Shown here in pieces: positions 61,484 to 64,000 of a DNA stretch of 64,000 bases. The translations under genes were made by a program, and so were the position numbers. Numbering within the stretch: the stretch's first letter is position 1; each line of letters begins with the position of its first letter. The notes under the pieces were generated by a model, which made no database searches, had not been told where the DNA came from, and saw only the letters and a list, made by a program, of their open reading frames with translations. This DNA is from Streptococcus salivarius (GTDB taxonomy: Bacteria; Bacillota; Bacilli; Lactobacillales; Streptococcaceae): contig NZ_CP009913.1 of the NCBI RefSeq assembly GCF_000785515.1, forward strand, positions 648,001 through 712,000. The letters run 5' to 3'.

Positions 61484-61936
61484 ATGGCTAAGCTCATGAC
61501 CTCTATCAACCAAATCGAAGGCGGTGATATCCTAAAATCAGGGGACACCACTTCCGTCTTTGGTTTTGAAATTTTGGGTTACGATGGTAAACGCATGGAG
61601 CTGTCCGGCACTGGTAAGCTAACGCTTTCCAACGATGAAGTGGTGGCACTTTATCAAGATGTTACCGTTGAAAACGGTCGTTTCTCATTCTCAATGGGCA
61701 GTGTAGTAGCTACTGGCACTTACTACCTTGAAATTAAACTGGATGGGCATATCTTCCCATCAAACAATTTCAAGGTTAAAGTTAAGAGCTCACTAAATAT
61801 TGACGGTGCTATCCCATCAAAAAAAGACCCTAAACTAAAACTACTAGCGGATGAATTACGAGATTCTGGGTACATTGCCGGTGGCGGTGATACCACGGAA
61901 GACCTCGTAAACATCTATAATCTGGCTAAAATTTGA
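61484..61936 (+). CDS. Small beta-rich protein, BppU-N-like baseplate candidate
   Basis: A 150-residue protein between holin and endolysin. Residues ~5-105 (INQIEGGDILKSGDTTSVFGFEI, GRFSFSMGSVVATGTYYLEI) resemble the N-terminal domain of BppU-type baseplate proteins, a beta-sandwich. The rest is a polar linker and a helical end. It starts 2 bp after the holin stop. Its placement in the lysis module is unusual for a tail protein. Confidence 0.6.
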   Translation: MAKLMTSINQIEGGDILKSGDTTSVFGFEILGYDGKRMELSGTGKLTLSNDEVVALYQDVTVENGRFSFSMGSVVATGTYYLEIKLDGHIFPSNNFKVKVKSSLNIDGAIPSKKDPKLKLLADELRDSGYIAGGGDTTEDLVNIYNLAKI

Positions 61937-61948
61937 AAGGATAAATAA

Positions 61949-62275
61949 ATGAGTAAATTACATGATTTTGCCCAAGCTGTGGGTGCCGATATCAAAGAAA
62001 TCAAAACAACCTTAGCAGGCAAGGCTGATAAGGGTTCGGAAGGTGTGACTGAAGAACGCTTGACACAAGCAATCACGCAAGCTAAAACTGACCTTATTGG
62101 TGGGGCTCCTGAAGAGCTTGATACGCTTAAAGAGCTTGCTGATAAGATTGCCGCTGCTGGTGGTAATGTTGATTCTGGTATTATTACTAAACTTACAGAA
62201 TTTGGTAATCGTATCACAGATATTGAAACTGAAGATTTGGCAGCAGTATATACAACAGCTAAAAACACCCTCTAA
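61949..62275 (+). CDS. Small fibre-like protein
   Basis: A 108-residue protein. It contains the segment GGAPEELDTLKELADKI, a collar-like phrase found at the stems of many phage tail fibres. The N-terminal half is helical (SKLHDFAQAVGADIKEIKTT). No enzymatic motif is present. GAAAGGAT precedes the ATG. It may be a tail-fibre piece or a derivative of one. Confidence 0.6.
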   Translation: MSKLHDFAQAVGADIKEIKTTLAGKADKGSEGVTEERLTQAITQAKTDLIGGAPEELDTLKELADKIAAAGGNVDSGIITKLTEFGNRITDIETEDLAAVYTTAKNTL

Positions 62276-62287
62276 TGAGGTGGGCTT

Positions 62288-62560
62288 ATGAGTAATTTAA
62301 AAGATGTAATAGAATATATTGGTCATGATATTGGTGAAATTAAAGATAAACAATCTTCATCGTTGTCTATCAGCCAAGCGTATGGGTTATTTCCGAGTTA
62401 TAAGAACTTTTTTCAACATGTTGTAGAGCAAAACCAATGGGCGGAAGACCCATTGGTTACGAAATCCCAATTACCAACAAGCGAAATTGAAGAGTTGAAG
62501 AAGAAGGTCGAAGAGTTGGAAAGAACTATCTCGGAGATTAAACAATCTATTCAAAAATAA
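62288..62560 (+). CDS. Small coiled-coil phage protein, unknown
   Basis: A 90-residue protein. It begins SNLKDVIEYIGHDIGEIKD, similar to the start of its neighbour (KLHDFAQAVGADIKEIK), and ends in a heptad coiled coil (EIEELKKKVEELERTISEI). The shared N-terminal pattern suggests both proteins dock on the same partner. GAGGTGG precedes the ATG. Confidence 0.6.
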   Translation: MSNLKDVIEYIGHDIGEIKDKQSSSLSISQAYGLFPSYKNFFQHVVEQNQWAEDPLVTKSQLPTSEIEELKKKVEELERTISEIKQSIQK

Positions 62561-62578
62561 TTATGAGAAAGGATATCT

Positions 62579-63964
62579 ATGACATCAAAAACACAGTTAT
62601 TAAACACGCTTGAGAGCCTAGTCAATCAACGTGTCACTGTTCCCACTAACCCTCATGGTGGTCAGTGTATCAGCTTGATTGACTACGTTTTACAGTATGC
62701 GGGTTTATTTAATCTTGATTTCAGCTACTTAAATGCGATTGATGGATTAAGTAGAGCAGAAAGTCAAGGGCTTAAAGTCACACGTTTCGACGGTGCAAAC
62801 AATCCACCAGTAGGGAGTGTGTGGGTAACTAACTGCTTGCCATACCATCAATTCGGGCATATCGGTTTTGTGGTCGCAGAAAACCCAGACGGCACAGTTA
62901 CTACAATCGAGCAGAATATCGACGGTAACGGTGACGCTCTTTATAATGGCGGTTGGACTCGTAAGGTAACCCGTAACCTCGATAGTGCTGGTAATTTCAG
63001 TTATATCGATTGGAGTGCACCAAGTCAACAAATGGTCGGTTGGTTTGAATTGCCGTTTGACGGCATGGCACAGGATAATTACTTTATCGACGTATCAGCT
63101 TACCAACCGGGCGACCTGACTAGTATCTGCAATGCTAGTGGTACGAATAACACGGTTATCAAAGTAACCGAGGGCGTGGGCTGGGTTAGTCCAGTAGCCG
63201 CTCAACAAACTAACACTAGTAATTGTATTGGTTACTACCACTTTGCCCGTTTTGGTGGTGATGTGGCGGCAGCACAAGCTGAAGCTAACTATTTTATCGC
63301 TAACTTGCCATCACACCCTCGTTATTTGGTTTGTGATTATGAAGACGGCGCTAGCGGTGATAAACAAGCGAATACTAATGCAGTATTGGCGTTTATGGAT
63401 GTATGTAAGGCGAACGGCTTTGAGCCAATCTATTACAGTTACAAACCATATACACTAGCGAACGTGTATGTAGATCAGATTACTGCACGTTATCCTAATA
63501 GTCTATGGATTGCAGCCTACCCAGACTATGAGGTACGCCCAGAGCCTTATTGGGGCGTGTATCCAAACATGGGACACACACGCTGGTGGCAGTTTACAAG
63601 CACTGGTCTAGCTGGCGGGTTGGATAAAAATGTTGTTATCATCAATGACGGTGACAGTTTAGTAAATCAGAAAGAGGAAGAAGAAAATATGGATTATGTA
63701 GTACGTAGCGAAAGCGGTTCTCAAGGTTATGTTGGTGTGGTTAATGGTCGTGTATTCGGTATCGGCTCAATGGGTACAGTAGATGCCCTACGTTCGGCGG
63801 GAGCTAAACACTTGACCTTGCCAGACGCTGATTTTGACCGTTTCTTGAATAGCCAATCAAACGACACGGCAGCAGTATCTAAAGCAATCAGTGAAGCTAG
63901 CGCATCAGTGGTTAAAGCGATTGAAGAACGTGCACAAGCAACACAAGGTCAAACTGGTGTATAA
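62579..63964 (+). CDS. Endolysin with CHAP and GH25 domains
   Basis: A 461-residue lysin without signal peptide, needing the holins for release. An N-terminal CHAP amidase/endopeptidase (~1-145) has Cys30 in GGQCISL and His94 in QFGHIGFV. A GH25 muramidase (~165-365) starts FIDVSAYQPG, with Asp253 and Glu255 in DYEDG. The last ~90 residues after an acidic linker (KEEEEN) are a probable wall-binding domain (DYVVRSESGSQGYVGVVNGR). No group I intron interrupts the gene, unlike some S. thermophilus phage lysins. AGAAAGGATA precedes the ATG. Confidence 0.93.
   Translation: MTSKTQLLNTLESLVNQRVTVPTNPHGGQCISLIDYVLQYAGLFNLDFSYLNAIDGLSRAESQGLKVTRFDGANNPPVGSVWVTNCLPYHQFGHIGFVVAENPDGTVTTIEQNIDGNGDALYNGGWTRKVTRNLDSAGNFSYIDWSAPSQQMVGWFELPFDGMAQDNYFIDVSAYQPGDLTSICNASGTNNTVIKVTEGVGWVSPVAAQQTNTSNCIGYYHFARFGGDVAAAQAEANYFIANLPSHPRYLVCDYEDGASGDKQANTNAVLAFMDVCKANGFEPIYYSYKPYTLANVYVDQITARYPNSLWIAAYPDYEVRPEPYWGVYPNMGHTRWWQFTSTGLAGGLDKNVVIINDGDSLVNQKEEEENMDYVVRSESGSQGYVGVVNGRVFGIGSMGTVDALRSAGAKHLTLPDADFDRFLNSQSNDTAAVSKAISEASASVVKAIEERAQATQGQTGV
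63673..63691 (+). promoter_or_regulatory. Internal ribosome site and start within the endolysin gene
   Basis: AGAGGAAG (63673-63680) lies 8 nt before an in-frame ATG at 63689 (Met371), exactly at the border between the GH25 domain and the C-terminal domain. It would yield a separate 91-residue wall-binding polypeptide. Confidence 0.55.
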
Positions 63965-64000
63965 TTAAATAAAAGAACCACGAAAACTAAAAAACGAAAA

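Larger units (their letters stand above)
24040..64000. mobile_element. Prophage, siphovirus type, right end beyond the window
   Basis: A contiguous block with lysogeny, replication, packaging, head, tail and lysis modules in canonical order. The integrase gene abuts eno's terminator. No right attachment site or host gene is seen before base 64000, so the element is at least ~40 kb. All core genes are open, suggesting a complete phage. The MuF/SPP1-like portal, PBSX-type terminase and GP20 scaffold resemble pac-type streptococcal siphophages. Confidence 0.95.

Noticed and set aside
62579-63964. Group I intron in the endolysin gene as in some S. thermophilus phages
   Set aside because: The reading frame is continuous across both catalytic domains with no insert.
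63965-64000. Right attachment site of the prophage
   Set aside because: The last 36 bases show no convincing copy of the eno-int joint sequence and no host gene; the end is beyond the window.
24076-64000. A decayed or defective prophage
   Set aside because: No frameshift, premature stop or missing module was found in the part visible; the right end alone is unknown.

Overview
The window comes from a low-GC Firmicute, almost certainly a Streptococcus and probably of the salivarius/thermophilus group. This rests on gene content and order (pbp2b-recR, ybeY-dgkA-era-mutM-coaE-pmrA-rpmG-secG-rnr-smpB, divergent pepQ/ccpA, a YueI-like gene beside eno), on extended -10 promoters and on strong Shine-Dalgarno sites. 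It was read by eye. No database search was run, so family names come from recognised motifs and context.

Bases 1-24018 are ordinary chromosome. It opens with the 3' end of feoB and a small Cys-rich partner, then an alpha/beta hydrolase, folD-nnrD, pbp2b, recR and an orphan BglG/LicT-type antiterminator. Next comes the long growth block from ybeY to smpB (ribosome/RNA quality control, cell wall lipid recycling, DNA repair, CoA synthesis, secretion). After it lie a HAD-cyclophilin fusion with an S1-domain protein, pepQ facing ccpA, an MmcQ/YjbR-EVE fusion, glycerate kinase, a YueI-like gene and eno. Most units end in clear intrinsic terminators. rpmG is a short GTG-start gene overlapping the end of pmrA.

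From the 3' side of eno (about 24040) to the right edge lies a prophage of at least 40 kb. Its left edge is placed between the eno stop and the integrase stop; its right attachment site is beyond the window. The lysogeny arm on the minus strand holds a tyrosine integrase, an ImmA/IrrE-type metallopeptidase, two unknown proteins and a short HTH repressor with no peptidase domain. A divergent promoter region with 16-bp GTTCAA-N4-TTGAAC operators separates it from cro, and a further operator copy is embedded in the 3' end of cro. Early genes follow, including a convergent minus-strand membrane protein and a 573-residue LPXTG wall-anchored adhesin placed directly upstream of the replication genes (SMC-like ATPase, Sak4-like ATPase, DUF669 protein, SF2 helicase, primase/helicase). 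A 400-bp non-coding repeat and hairpin region after the primase is the best origin candidate. RusA and a run of very small overlapping genes come next, then a tRNA-like minihelix and a structured gap before the late genes.

Late genes are in the usual siphovirus order: late regulator, terminase small and large, SPP1-like portal, MuF-like protein, GP20-type scaffold, N4-gp56-type capsid, connectors, tail tube, chaperones, a 1535-residue tape measure, Dit, a tail protein with a GBS_Bsp-like N-terminus and a baseplate protein carrying an SGNH esterase. Two holins, three small fibre-like proteins and a CHAP + GH25 endolysin with an apparent internal translation start complete the set. All structural and lysis genes are intact in reading frame, so the prophage looks potentially functional.
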